NCBI RefSeq assembly: GCF_017876405.1
Contig: NZ_JAGINW010000001.1
Location: forward strand, 10,305,203 to 10,369,202
From: Kibdelosporangium banguiense
GTDB lineage: Bacteria > Actinomycetota > Actinomycetes > Mycobacteriales > Pseudonocardiaceae
Direction of reading: 5' to 3'
DNA length: 64,000 nucleotides
Shown here: positions 21,883-31,202 of the stretch, one piece after another
Layout of the letters: each line of letters opens with the position of its first letter
How positions within the stretch are numbered: position 1 is the stretch's first letter
Translations under genes and position numbers: made by a program
Notes under the pieces: generated by a model
What the model was told of the DNA's origin: nothing
Seen by the model: only the letters and a program-made list of their open reading frames with translations
Database searches by the model: none

Positions 21883-23313
21883 ATGATCCGGGAAAGCGAC
21901 ACCGTCGACGGCACGCAGGCAAGCCCGGCCGCGTTGCCCACCACCCGCGTGCTGGGGCTGCTGGTGATCTGTGCAGCGCAGTTCCTGGTGGCACTGGACC
22001 TGTCCATCGTCAACGTGGCCGTGCCGGCCATGACCAGGGAACTGGGCTTCGATCCCGGCTCGGCGGGCTGGGTGCTCTCGGCGTACGCGCTGGCCTTCGC
22101 CGCGATGCTCCTGCTGGGCGGGCGCATCGCGGACCTCTACGGACGCAAACGGGTGTTCGTCGTCAGCTTGTTGGTGCTGGGCGCGGCGTCAACGCTGGCC
22201 GGCGCCGCGTGGAACCCGACCATCCTGATCGCCGGCCGCGTCCTGCAGGGACTGGCCGCCGGGTTCATCGCGCCCTCCGCCCTGGGCCTGTTGACCGCCA
22301 GCATTCCGGAGGGGCCGCAACGCGAGCGGGCCCTGGGAATCTCCGGCGCGGTGCTGTCCACCGGGTTCGTCAGCGGCATGATCGGCGGCGGCCTGCTCAC
22401 CGAGTTCCTGAGCTGGCGCTGGACGATTTTCATCAACGTGCCCGTGGTGATCGTGGCGGCGGCGCTGGCGGTGCGCCGGCTTCCCGAGAGTCGCGTCCGG
22501 GAGCGCAGCAAGCTGGACGTCCCCGGCGGCCTGCTGTCAGCCGGGGCGATGATGTTCATCGTCTACGCCCTCGAGGAGGCCGGGCCCGGGACGTCCTGGA
22601 TGTACACGGCATCGCTGCTGATGGTCGGCGTCGGCCTCGCGCTGCTGTTCGTGCTGTGTGAACGTCGCAGCTCCTCACCGCTGCTGCCGCTGTCGCTGTT
22701 CCGGATCGGAGCCGTGGGCAGGGCGAACCTCATCGGTATGGCGATGGGCGCCGCGCACGGCGGCATGCTCATCATCCTGACCCTGTACCTGCAGCAGGTC
22801 CTGGGCTACGGGGCGCTGGCCACCGGTCTGGCGTTCGCTCTCTCGGGCACCGTCGCCATCCTCACCGGCACGCTCACCGGCAGGTTCATGCAGCGTTGGC
22901 CGCTGGACCGCGTGCTGCTGTTCGGCATCGCCATCACCGCGCTGGGCTATCTGGGCCTGGTCGCATTGCCCGAACGTGGAGGGCTGGGGCTGGTGCTCGT
23001 GGCCACCTCGCTCGACTCGTTCGGGCACATCATCGTGGTGGTCGCCTCCAGCGTAGCCGCCAACAACGGCGTGTCCGCCGATCACAAGGCCGTCGCGGGG
23101 GCCGTGCTGAACACCGCACAGCAACTGGGCATCGCCCTCGGGGTGGCGGTGCTGACCTCCGTAGCCTTCGCCGTCACAGCCGCCCAAGGCGGAGCCGACA
23201 CCCCAGGAGCGATGGTCGACGGCTGGCGGTGGGCCCTGGCGCTGGGCACGGTCGTGATCCTGTCGGCCGTCCCGTTGACCCTGGCGATGCGCAAGAAGCT
23301 GCGGACGGCGTGA
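21883..23313 (+). CDS. MFS drug:H+ antiporter-2 family exporter
   Basis: A 476-residue, 14-helix DHA2 (EmrB/QacA) transporter in the cytoplasmic membrane. Start ATG 21883 (MIRESDTVDG). The first helix carries LVALDLSIVNVAVPAMTRE, the loop 2-3 motif is GGRIADLYGRKRV, and motif C is GISGAVLSTGFVSGMIGGG. The C terminus ends LAMRKKLRTA. It would export the product of the surrounding cluster or confer resistance. It is divergent from a CGNR regulator and preceded by the CGTAAC/GTTACG dyad. Bases 23314-23522, between this gene and the convergent aspartate kinase, contain no feature I can name. Confidence 0.92.
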   Translation: MIRESDTVDGTQASPAALPTTRVLGLLVICAAQFLVALDLSIVNVAVPAMTRELGFDPGSAGWVLSAYALAFAAMLLLGGRIADLYGRKRVFVVSLLVLGAASTLAGAAWNPTILIAGRVLQGLAAGFIAPSALGLLTASIPEGPQRERALGISGAVLSTGFVSGMIGGGLLTEFLSWRWTIFINVPVVIVAAALAVRRLPESRVRERSKLDVPGGLLSAGAMMFIVYALEEAGPGTSWMYTASLLMVGVGLALLFVLCERRSSSPLLPLSLFRIGAVGRANLIGMAMGAAHGGMLIILTLYLQQVLGYGALATGLAFALSGTVAILTGTLTGRFMQRWPLDRVLLFGIAITALGYLGLVALPERGGLGLVLVATSLDSFGHIIVVVASSVAANNGVSADHKAVAGAVLNTAQQLGIALGVAVLTSVAFAVTAAQGGADTPGAMVDGWRWALALGTVVILSAVPLTLAMRKKLRTA

Positions 23314-23522
23314 GGTGACCGATGGCAAGCGGGCAGTCGCCCTGCGTTCGAGTCGGAACCAAGGCTGCTTGAACCGGTCGATTGCATACAGGTGGAGGGT
23401 CGTCCCGGGCTTTACTTGCTACCTGGCCATATACGACTGGGTGAGTACGACGTTACGCTTAGCATCGCTCAGGAACTTAAGGCCATCAATCCAGTTTCGA
23501 ACATATATCCGTTGTTCTCGAC

Positions 23523-24785
23523 TTACTCCGATGCCGGGGTGATCGCCGTGCGGTGACGCGGTGCCCTGCGTGTCAGGAACGTGCGGTGCAGGTGCGTGAC
23601 GGCGTTGAGTACGTCGTCCTCGGCACAGGTCACCGAGATCCGCCGGGCATGGACCGTCATGTCTCGCACAGCGACGCGGTTGGTCTTGAGGGTGTCCAGG
23701 ACCAAGGGGCGCACTCGGGGGTGGTGGGCCCGAAATCCCCGGCCCACCAACGACACCGTCCCCATCGGCCCGGACCAGTGGCGTCCGGTGAACGCGCGGG
23801 CCGCGTGCAGTTCAGCGAGCGCCTCGTCGACCTGGTCTCGCTGATCCGCGTGGGCGATGAACCGCAGCGGAACAGGCCTGGACGGCAGGTCACCGGTCGG
23901 GTAGTTGAGCACGTCCACCGAGAGCGTGGGATTCGCCAGTGCTGCGGCGATCGTGGCCAGCGCGTCGGGGTCGACTCCGTCGAGCCGGCAGCGTAGTTGG
24001 CCGGTCTGGTGGGCCACGCCGACAGCGGTGAACCGCTCGCTCTCGAACGGCGCGTCGAAGTGGGCGCTGGTCACCCAGGTGCCACACGTCTCGGACGCGC
24101 TGGATCGGACGTGGACGGGTACGCGGTGGGCGCTGGCGTATTCCACGCTGGGATGGGCGAGCACCTCGGCGCCGCTGACCGCCAGCTCCGCCATGTCCCC
24201 ATAGGACAGGTAGTCCATTTTCCGGGCTTCGCGGACATGCCGTGGATCGGCGGTGAACACGCCTTCGACATCCGTGTATATCTCGCACACTTCGGCTTGT
24301 AGTGCCGCGGCCAGTGCGACAGCGGTGGTGTCGGAGCCGCCTCGGCACAAGGTGGTGAGCTCGCCGTTGTCCGCGGCGGTGCCCTGGAATCCGGTCACCA
24401 CAGGCACGACGCCCGCTTTGACGCATTCGCGGATTGCCACCGGGTCGACGTTGACGATACGAGCGCAACCGTGCATTCCGTCGGTGGTGATGCCGCCGTC
24501 GCGGCCGTTGAACGAACGGGCGGGCACGCCCAGTTCGTTCAGAGCCAAGGCAAGCGCGGCCGCCGAGGCCTGTTCACCGGTACTGAGCAGCAGGTCCAGT
24601 TCCCGCGCGTCCGGCGAGTCGGTGAGGTCGCGGGCCAGGCCGAGAATGGAGTCGGTGGTGCCGCCCATCGCGGACACCACGGCCACCACGGACCTGCGCT
24701 CGGCGGCTATCCGCCGGGCCGCGCGGCTGATCTTGCTCGCGTCAGCCAACGAGGTTCCGCCGTACTTCTGTACCACCAGGTTCAT
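23523..24785 (-). CDS. Aspartate kinase, cluster-borne copy
   Basis: A 420-residue aspartokinase that makes aspartyl-4-phosphate. It has VQKYGGTS at 5-12, VVSAMGGTTD, GFQG, and the CRGGSDTTAVALAAAL catalytic segment, then two ACT-like regulatory domains (about 265-400). Start ATG 24785 (MNLVVQKYGG); the open frame continues upstream, but without family similarity. As the last gene of an NRPS operon it is unlikely to be the housekeeping enzyme; it probably supplies an aspartate-derived building block (homoserine, diaminobutyrate or aspartate semialdehyde) or a feedback-insensitive flux. The ACT part lacks some expected text, which would fit altered feedback control (inference). Confidence 0.88.
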   Translation of the reverse strand: MNLVVQKYGGTSLADASKISRAARRIAAERRSVVAVVSAMGGTTDSILGLARDLTDSPDARELDLLLSTGEQASAAALALALNELGVPARSFNGRDGGITTDGMHGCARIVNVDPVAIRECVKAGVVPVVTGFQGTAADNGELTTLCRGGSDTTAVALAAALQAEVCEIYTDVEGVFTADPRHVREARKMDYLSYGDMAELAVSGAEVLAHPSVEYASAHRVPVHVRSSASETCGTWVTSAHFDAPFESERFTAVGVAHQTGQLRCRLDGVDPDALATIAAALANPTLSVDVLNYPTGDLPSRPVPLRFIAHADQRDQVDEALAELHAARAFTGRHWSGPMGTVSLVGRGFRAHHPRVRPLVLDTLKTNRVAVRDMTVHARRISVTCAEDDVLNAVTHLHRTFLTRRAPRHRTAITPASE

Positions 24786-24823
24786 CGGTTGATCCCCCGA
24801 GTAGTTCTGTGCGAACCATCCGG

Positions 24824-25774
24824 TCACGCCCAACTCTCCCGGCGCAGTTGGGCCGGTGTGCCGAGGCGCACCGATTCGATTGCCGCCCTTCGGTAGTACA
24901 ACTGGGCGTCGTTGTCGGACTGCATGCCCACCGCGCCGTTGACCTGCATGGTCTGCGTCGTGGCGGTACGCGCCAGATCCGCCGCCGCCGCGAGGTTGGC
25001 CGCCGCATGCGTGGTCGCGTCGTGGTCGTGCACCAGCATGCGTGTGGCATCGATGTGCATCGACAACTCGCTGAGCCGGAACGCCACGCCCTGGAACTTG
25101 CCGACGGGCTGGCCGAACTGACGGCGTGTCTTGGCGTAGTCGACGGCGTGATCGAGCGCGGCCTGCGTCAGGCCCACCAGATACGCCGCTTGGCGTATCC
25201 GCGCGTTGGCCAATGCTGTCTCCCACCCGGTGAAGGAATCAGCCCAGGCGGCCACAGGTGTGCCCGCGAACTCGACCTCGTATTCCTCGCCTCGGCCCGT
25301 TTCCTCGTATCGCCGCATCGTGATCGACGGATCACCGGCACGCACCAGCGCGAGACGCATTCCGGCTGCGTCGACGCCGCCCACGACGAAGTACTCCACC
25401 TCCGCGGCGAACCCGACGAACGTCCGCCGCGCGGTGATCACATCGTCCCCAGTGGACCATGTGTCGGTCGAGACGGCCAGCGCCACCGGTGCTTGGCCGA
25501 GGTCGTTGTCGGGGAACAGTTCTCGCGCGGTGATCGTGTCCAGCAGCGGCCCCTGGTACAGCACCGAGCCGAGCACCTCGGCCAGCCGAACGGTGTCCGA
25601 GGTGTCCAGCGCACCGAGCCCCATCAGCCCCTGCCACACCATCTCGCGGATTTCGCGACGGTCCTCGTCGCCGGGTCCGCTTTCCGCGCGCGGCCGATCG
25701 GCCATCCGCCGCACCAGCGGCGCCAGTTCCTCGTCGAAGAACTCCGCGATCGACGCGGTCTGCGTTCTGGTCAT
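24824..25774 (-). CDS. Acyl-CoA dehydrogenase homologue (short)
   Basis: A 316-residue flavin-dependent acyl-CoA dehydrogenase family member, shorter than the usual ~380. The C-terminal helical domain is clear: AAYLVGLTQAALDHAVDYAKTRRQFG, then FQGVAFRLSEL and GAVGMQSDNDAQLYYRRA. The N-terminal part is compressed. It overlaps the neighbouring, larger dehydrogenase gene by four bases (ATGA), so they probably form a hetero-oligomer, as seen for paired two-subunit dehydrogenases in steroid and other actinobacterial pathways. In an NRPS operon it may oxidise a carrier-bound or CoA-bound intermediate. Confidence 0.87.
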   Translation of the reverse strand: MTRTQTASIAEFFDEELAPLVRRMADRPRAESGPGDEDRREIREMVWQGLMGLGALDTSDTVRLAEVLGSVLYQGPLLDTITARELFPDNDLGQAPVALAVSTDTWSTGDDVITARRTFVGFAAEVEYFVVGGVDAAGMRLALVRAGDPSITMRRYEETGRGEEYEVEFAGTPVAAWADSFTGWETALANARIRQAAYLVGLTQAALDHAVDYAKTRRQFGQPVGKFQGVAFRLSELSMHIDATRMLVHDHDATTHAAANLAAAADLARTATTQTMQVNGAVGMQSDNDAQLYYRRAAIESVRLGTPAQLRRESWA

Positions 25775-26907
25775 GACGGCAACCCCAATTTCGATGTGGC
25801 GACAAAGAACAGCATGATCTCCGAAGAACCCTGGGCTAGGGTGAGCCCCGGCGCCTCCCGCACCGCGCTGTCGAACACGCCGTCAGCGATCGCCGACGGG
25901 TCGCGTGCGTCCACAAGCGCCTGCGGCCCAAGCAGTTCAACCGCCGCCAGCGACACTTCCTTGGCCGTCTCCGAGGTGTACCACTTGGCGGTCGCCGACT
26001 GCACCTCGTCAGGCTTGCCCTCGTGCAGGTTCACGATGCACCGCCACGCCAGCAGACGCGCCGCGCGCACCCGGGCCTCCAGCTGCACCAGCCGCTGCTC
26101 GCAGCCCGGCGGTGCGTGCTGCTGCAGCGCGGCGAGGATGCGCTCGGCCTTGGCGAAGTGGTCCAATCCGGTGCGCTCCAACGGAAGCACGTTGTTGGCC
26201 ACCTGCCACCCGTCGTCGACATCACCGAGCACGTCCTCGCGCCCGACCCTGATCCCGTCGAGTGTCACGCAGTCGAACCGCTCCTCCGACATGTTCCACA
26301 GTGGCTCGATGATCACACCCATGCTCTGCAGCGGCACCAGGAACAGCGTGATCCCGAAGTAGTTCACCGGACCGGCCGACGTGCGGGCCGCGCACAGCCC
26401 GAAATCACTGTGCTGCGCCTTCATGTTGTAGATCTTCTTGCCGTACAACCGCCAGCCGTCGCCGTCCGGCTCCGCGCGCGTGGTCAGCGACGCCAGGTCG
26501 GATCCGACACCTGGTTCGCTGAACAGCACGTTGGCCGTAGTCTCGCCGCGCGCGAGACCCGGCAGGAACCGCTCCTTCTGCTCCGGCGTGCCGAACAGGT
26601 TGATGGCCGACCCGACGATGTCGATACCCAGCTGGTGCACGTTGTCGGGCACGCCGTGGCGGATCATCTCCTCGGTGAGGATGGCCTTCTCCACGATCGT
26701 GGCGCCCGAGCCGCCGTAACGCTCCGGCCAGTTGATCGCCAGCCAGCCGAGCTTGCCCAGCCGCCGGTGCACTTCGCACACACCGGTCTCCTCGCCGTAC
26801 GGCACCCGGCGGGACTGCGCCACTTCCTCGCGCACTTCATCTTCACACAGCAGCCTGCACACGTCCGCCCGGAAGCGTTCCTGCTCGGGTGTCGGAACCG
26901 GCATCAT
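25771..26907 (-). CDS. Acyl-CoA dehydrogenase
   Basis: A 378-residue acyl-CoA dehydrogenase. Start ATG 26907 (MMPVPTPEQERF). Family signatures are WPERYGGSGATIVE, the FSEPGVGSDLASLTTRA flavin/substrate loop, and GITLFLVPLQSMGV in the beta domain; the C-terminal APGLTLAQGSSEIMLFFVATSKLGLP ends the helical domain. It shares overlapping stop/start codons with both neighbours (thioesterase upstream, short dehydrogenase downstream), showing tight operon coupling. Together the pair would introduce a double bond into a thioester-bound acyl or aminoacyl chain. The substrate is unknown. Confidence 0.9.
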   Translation of the reverse strand: MMPVPTPEQERFRADVCRLLCEDEVREEVAQSRRVPYGEETGVCEVHRRLGKLGWLAINWPERYGGSGATIVEKAILTEEMIRHGVPDNVHQLGIDIVGSAINLFGTPEQKERFLPGLARGETTANVLFSEPGVGSDLASLTTRAEPDGDGWRLYGKKIYNMKAQHSDFGLCAARTSAGPVNYFGITLFLVPLQSMGVIIEPLWNMSEERFDCVTLDGIRVGREDVLGDVDDGWQVANNVLPLERTGLDHFAKAERILAALQQHAPPGCEQRLVQLEARVRAARLLAWRCIVNLHEGKPDEVQSATAKWYTSETAKEVSLAAVELLGPQALVDARDPSAIADGVFDSAVREAPGLTLAQGSSEIMLFFVATSKLGLPS

Positions 26908-27710
26908 CGCACATTCACCTCGCTTAGCCTGTCGCGCAGCACTTCCGCCAACGACTCGATGTGTGGTGGTTGGAACATCGTGTAGTGGTTGCCCGGCACC
27001 ACATGGATGGCGTCGGCATGGGCGCGCCATCGGTCAAGGTATTCGGCCTCCGAGTCCTCCGTGGACAACAGCACCACTCGCGCGTCCACAGGAGACGGCC
27101 GGTGCCCGAGGAACGTGCGGACATTCGCGGCGAACACCGGGAATCGCTTGGCCCACTCGGCTTCGCCCAGTTCGGCACCCATGCCAGCCATGTCGGCGGC
27201 GAACCACGTCCGCAGCTCATCGTCGTCGGGGTGGACCGGTTCGGCCGGGAAGGCGGTATCGATCACGAGCACCACCGCGACATCGCCGTCCTGACGCGCC
27301 ATTTCCAGCGCGATCGCGCCGCCGCCCGACCAGCCTCCCAGGTGCAGCGGCCCGTCGGGCTGGACGTCGCGGACCGCGGCCAGGTAGGCGGTCGCGATGG
27401 CGGGCAGTCCGCGTGCCTGCACCGCGCCGCCATTCAGGCCTGGATCCTCCAACGCGTAGACGGGTTGGTCGTCACCCAGCAGTCCGGCCAACCCGACGTA
27501 GGGTGCCACCGATCCACCCACAGCGTGCACCAGGAACAGCGGCGGCCGCGCGCCCTCCGGCCTCAGCGGCACGAGCGGTGAAACGGTCGCTTGTTCCTCG
27601 CGCGACCGTTCCTCCCGCTGCGCGACGATCTCCTCCCGCTTGCGCCGCAACCGGAGCTGCAGCAGCGCACGTCGTTTCTCTTCCACAGTGGAGGGATGTG
27701 AACCGGACAT
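26904..27710 (-). CDS. Discrete type I-like thioesterase with N-terminal docking helix
   Basis: A 268-residue alpha/beta-hydrolase thioesterase. The first ~45 residues are a charged helix (EEKRRALLQLRLRRKREEI) like the N-terminal docking segments of NRPS proteins. The catalytic domain starts around PLFLVHAVGGSVAPYVGL, has the nucleophile motif GGWSGGGAIALEMA and the C-terminal histidine in VPGNHYTMF. It resembles the TE domain usually fused to the last NRPS module, here split off as its own protein. It probably docks on the C-A-T NRPS, whose gene ends one base into this gene's start, and releases the chain. Confidence 0.88.
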   Translation of the reverse strand: MSGSHPSTVEEKRRALLQLRLRRKREEIVAQREERSREEQATVSPLVPLRPEGARPPLFLVHAVGGSVAPYVGLAGLLGDDQPVYALEDPGLNGGAVQARGLPAIATAYLAAVRDVQPDGPLHLGGWSGGGAIALEMARQDGDVAVVLVIDTAFPAEPVHPDDDELRTWFAADMAGMGAELGEAEWAKRFPVFAANVRTFLGHRPSPVDARVVLLSTEDSEAEYLDRWRAHADAIHVVPGNHYTMFQPPHIESLAEVLRDRLSEVNVR

Positions 27711-30700
27711 CAGCGAGACTCGTTCAACATCCGATCGAGTTCCTCTTCGGACAACTCGGCGATCTCGGCTTGCAGCTTCGACACCTCGTCATCGCCCAGC
27801 AGTGCCCGCTGCGCCTCGTCGATCTGGCCCGCGTACTGGCTGAGCATCGGGTAGCTGAACAACCGCCGCGGGTCGAGCGTCACCTGGAAGGCGTCACGCA
27901 CCCGGGAAACCAACTGGGTCACCTGCAGCGAGTTGCCGCCCAGCAGGAAGAAGTTGTCCTGCGCGCCGATCGTGCCCGGATCGAGGCTGAGCAAGCCCTG
28001 CCAGATCTCGGCCACCCGGCGCTGCGTCTCGGTGGTCAGCTCGACCTGTTGCACGTCGCCGCCCGGGCGTGGATCGGGCAGCTTCGTGTGGTCGATCTTC
28101 CCGGTCGAGGTCAGCGGGAGCTTCTCCAGCGCCACGTAGTCGGTGGGCACCATGTGCAGCGGCAGCCGCTCGGTCAGGTGCTCACGCAGCTCATCTTGGT
28201 CGAATTCACCCACTACGTAGGCAGCCAGCCACGCCGATGTCGTGCCCTGGTCTCGCACGGTCACGACGCTCTGCCGCACTCCCGGGAAGCTTTCGATGGC
28301 ATGCTCGATCTCGCCGAGCTCCACGCGCAGGCCGCGCAGCTTCACCTGGCGGTCGACCCGGCCGAGGAACTCCAGGTTGCAGTCGGCGTTCCAGCGCACC
28401 AGGTCGCCGGTGGCGTACATGCGCTCGCCTGGGTCGCTCGCGAACGGGTCGGGCAGGAACTTCTCGGCGGTCTGGTCCGGCCTGCCGAGATAGCCGATGG
28501 CAAGACCAGCGCCCGCCATGTACAGCTCGCCGGGCACGCCGACCGGCACCGGCCGCAACGCACTGTCCAGCACGTAGGCACGCTGATTGGCCATCGCCCG
28601 GCCGATCGGCGGCGGCCCGTCCAGCGGCTCCGCCGGGCACAGGTAGTCCACGCACGTCACAGTGACCTCGGTGGGCCCGTAACCGTTGTGGAACTCGCGT
28701 CCTGGCTTGGACCACTTGTTGACCAGATCCGGGCCGAACGGCTCCATACCGATGAAGCACACCCGCAGATCGTCCAATGTGGATGGATGGAGCAGGCCGA
28801 GCACGGCAGGCGGGATGTCGACCATCGTCACCCGCTCCTTGGCCAGCAACGCCTGCAGCTTCTCCGGATCGAGCAGCTCCGGACGCGGCGCGCCGACAAT
28901 GGTCCCGCCCGCGGTCAAGGTCGAGAACACGTCCGAGACGCTGACATCGAACGCGGGGTTGGAGAACTGCAGGATCCGGTCGTCCGGCGTCACCGAGAAC
29001 ATCTGCTGGAAGGTGGTGCAGAAGTTGACCACCGCCCGATGCGGGACGATGACTCCCTTGGGCGTTCCGGTCGAGCCCGACGTGTAGATGACGTAGGCCG
29101 CGTCCTCCTGGCCCACGGACACCGAAGGCGTCGAAACCTCACGTCCGTCAAGCGCATCAGTGTCCATCAGGATCCGCGGCAGCTCGGCGGGCACCCGATC
29201 AGCCAGATCCGACGTCGTCACCACCGCCGCCACGTCGGCGTCGCTCAGCTGATAGGCCAGCCGGTCCGGTGGATACTGCGGGTCGAGCGGCAGCCACGCC
29301 CCGCCCGCCTTGAGCACGCCGAGTTCGGCGGCAGGCAGGTCGAATCCGCGCTCCAGCAACACGCCGACCACGCGCCCTGGCACGACCTTGAAGTCGTCGA
29401 CAAGGGCGTGTGCCAGCCTGCTCGACCGCTCGTCCAACTGCGCGTAGGTCAGGTCCTCCCCCTCGAACCTCATAGCGACCGCGTCGGGCGCCTCGGCCAC
29501 GCGGGCCGCGAACAGTTCATGCAGCAGACGCCCATCGACTGCACCGGGCTCGGGATTCCACTCGGTGAGCACGCGCACGTATTCGCTGTCGGGCATGATG
29601 TCCAGCGCGTCCACCCGGGCGTCCGGCCTGGACAGCGCGTCGGCCATGACCGTCTTGAAGTGCTCGACCAGTCGTTGGATCGTGCTGTGGTCGAACAGCT
29701 CGGAGGTGTACTCGATCCACACCCCCAAGCCGCCGTCGGGCAGGTCGTTGATCTGGAAGGTGATGTCGAACCGAGTCGTCTCAGGCTGCGGTGTCAGCAT
29801 CTCGACATCGACGCCGGACAGCCGCCAGCGTGCGATCATCTGCTCCGGCAGCAGCGTGAACAGGTGCGCGACCACCGGGTTGCGCCCGGGCACCCGCTCA
29901 GGGCTGAGCGCCTCGACCAGCCGGCCGAACGGCACGTCCTGGTGCGCCATCGCCTCGATGATGTTGTTGTTGGTGGCCTGCACCAGGTCGCGGAACACCG
30001 GATTGCCGTCCAGGTTGCCGCGAACCACGACCGTGTTGGCGAAGAACCCCATCATCGGCTCGGTCTCCGAGCGCGTCCGTCCGGAAAGGACGGAGCCGAG
30101 CGCGATGTCGGTCTGACCGGTGTAGCGGTTCACCACGACCTGGTACCCGGCCATCGTCAAGGCGAGCAGGGAAACCCCCTCGGCCTTGGCCATGTCGCGG
30201 ATGTCCCGGGCGAGATCGTCCGGCAGACGGTCCTGGTGGATGTGCCCGGCGCCGGTGGGCGCGGAGGGACGCGGCCAGTCGCCGCGGATCTCCAGCGGTT
30301 CCATCCCGTCCAGTGTGGAGCGCCAGTACTCGACCTGCTTCTCCGGTTCCTCACTGAGCAGCCAAAGCCGTTGCCACGCCGCGTAGTCTGCGGGGTGCAG
30401 GGTGATCGGTTCGAACTCCGCGCCCGGATCGCTGTAGCGGGTCGCCAGCTCGTCGGCGAACTGGCGTGACGACCAGCCGTCGATGACGATGTGATGCCAC
30501 ACGATGGACAGCACATGGTCCTCCGGACCGAGCCGCAGTAACCCGAACCGGTACGGCGGTCCGTTGCGCAGATCGAACTCCGCCCGGACATGCTGGTCGA
30601 TCCAGTCCTGAATGGACTCCTCGGTGCCGTCGGTCACCGGCAGGTCCCACGTCTCGGGCGGCGGATCGACGGCCTGGAACGGCACGCCGTGCTCATCGCC

Positions 30701-31003
30701 GAACCGGGTGCGCAGGCTCTCGTGCCGCGTGACGATCCCGCGGAACGCCTCGGACAGGCGGCCGACGTCGAGCGGGCCGCGCAGGCGCATCGCGAACGGC
30801 ACGTTGTAGACCGGGGCGCCGCCGACCATCTGGTGCAGGAACCACAGGAACCGCTGCTGGTCGGCGATGGCCATCTTGCCCGTGCGCGGAACCTGGACGA
30901 TCCGCTCCCGCTCGGCCCTTTCCGCCACCCGCTGGCGGACTTTCCTCTCCAGCAGTGCGCGCCGGATATCGGCGGCATTGCCCTCGTTGGGTGTGGTGTT
31001 CAT
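27710..31003 (-). CDS. Nonribosomal peptide synthetase, C-A-T module
   Basis: A 1097-residue single NRPS module. The start is ATG 31003 (MNTTPNEGNAADIRR). Order: N-terminal docking-type helix (about 10-36); condensation domain (about 45-460) with intact HHIVIDG at 170-176; adenylation domain (about 490-990) with Y640-TSGSTGTPKG, GYGPTEVTV and GDLVRW; carrier domain with S1025 in GGNSL; and an acidic C-terminal helix (EIAELSEEELDRML) suited for docking. My reading of the specificity pocket is D-V-S-D-F-G-G-V-T-K, which matches no code I remember. D at position 235 implies an alpha-amino acid. The upstream MbtH gene probably serves this A domain. Confidence 0.93.
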   Translation of the reverse strand: MNTTPNEGNAADIRRALLERKVRQRVAERAERERIVQVPRTGKMAIADQQRFLWFLHQMVGGAPVYNVPFAMRLRGPLDVGRLSEAFRGIVTRHESLRTRFGDEHGVPFQAVDPPPETWDLPVTDGTEESIQDWIDQHVRAEFDLRNGPPYRFGLLRLGPEDHVLSIVWHHIVIDGWSSRQFADELATRYSDPGAEFEPITLHPADYAAWQRLWLLSEEPEKQVEYWRSTLDGMEPLEIRGDWPRPSAPTGAGHIHQDRLPDDLARDIRDMAKAEGVSLLALTMAGYQVVVNRYTGQTDIALGSVLSGRTRSETEPMMGFFANTVVVRGNLDGNPVFRDLVQATNNNIIEAMAHQDVPFGRLVEALSPERVPGRNPVVAHLFTLLPEQMIARWRLSGVDVEMLTPQPETTRFDITFQINDLPDGGLGVWIEYTSELFDHSTIQRLVEHFKTVMADALSRPDARVDALDIMPDSEYVRVLTEWNPEPGAVDGRLLHELFAARVAEAPDAVAMRFEGEDLTYAQLDERSSRLAHALVDDFKVVPGRVVGVLLERGFDLPAAELGVLKAGGAWLPLDPQYPPDRLAYQLSDADVAAVVTTSDLADRVPAELPRILMDTDALDGREVSTPSVSVGQEDAAYVIYTSGSTGTPKGVIVPHRAVVNFCTTFQQMFSVTPDDRILQFSNPAFDVSVSDVFSTLTAGGTIVGAPRPELLDPEKLQALLAKERVTMVDIPPAVLGLLHPSTLDDLRVCFIGMEPFGPDLVNKWSKPGREFHNGYGPTEVTVTCVDYLCPAEPLDGPPPIGRAMANQRAYVLDSALRPVPVGVPGELYMAGAGLAIGYLGRPDQTAEKFLPDPFASDPGERMYATGDLVRWNADCNLEFLGRVDRQVKLRGLRVELGEIEHAIESFPGVRQSVVTVRDQGTTSAWLAAYVVGEFDQDELREHLTERLPLHMVPTDYVALEKLPLTSTGKIDHTKLPDPRPGGDVQQVELTTETQRRVAEIWQGLLSLDPGTIGAQDNFFLLGGNSLQVTQLVSRVRDAFQVTLDPRRLFSYPMLSQYAGQIDEAQRALLGDDEVSKLQAEIAELSEEELDRMLNESR

Positions 31004-31020
31004 GGTCTTGATCTCCTCCT

Positions 31021-31197
31021 TCACCGGCGCACGCTCAGCGGGCGCAGATCGGTCCACACCCCCGCGATGTGTGCCAGGCAATCGCTCTTGCTGCCGGAAA
31101 CGCCGGCCGCACGCCAGCCGTTCGGAATCTCCCGGCCGTCCGGCCAGATCGAGTACTGCTCCTCGTGGTTGACCACCACGACGAACTGGTTTTCCAT
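31021..31197 (-). CDS. mbtH: MbtH-like protein
   Basis: A 58-residue MbtH-family NRPS accessory protein. It begins MENQFVVVVNHEEQYSIWP and continues through NGWRAAG and CLAHIAGVWTDLRPLS, the conserved SIWP / P-x-GW / DIRP-like pattern including the invariant tryptophans. MbtH proteins bind adenylation domains and are needed for their folding or activity. It is encoded six bases after the A-T-R gene and 17 bases before the C-A-T gene, so it can serve either A domain. Short, but unmistakable. Confidence 0.95.
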   Translation of the reverse strand: MENQFVVVVNHEEQYSIWPDGREIPNGWRAAGVSGSKSDCLAHIAGVWTDLRPLSVRR

Positions 31198-31202
31198 CGC
31201 GT

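Noticed and set aside
26732..30469. A very long plus-strand frame (1245 codons) opposite the NRPS gene.
   Set aside because: An antisense shadow created by strong GC3 bias of the synthetase gene; composition is His/Arg/Val-rich with no family motif.
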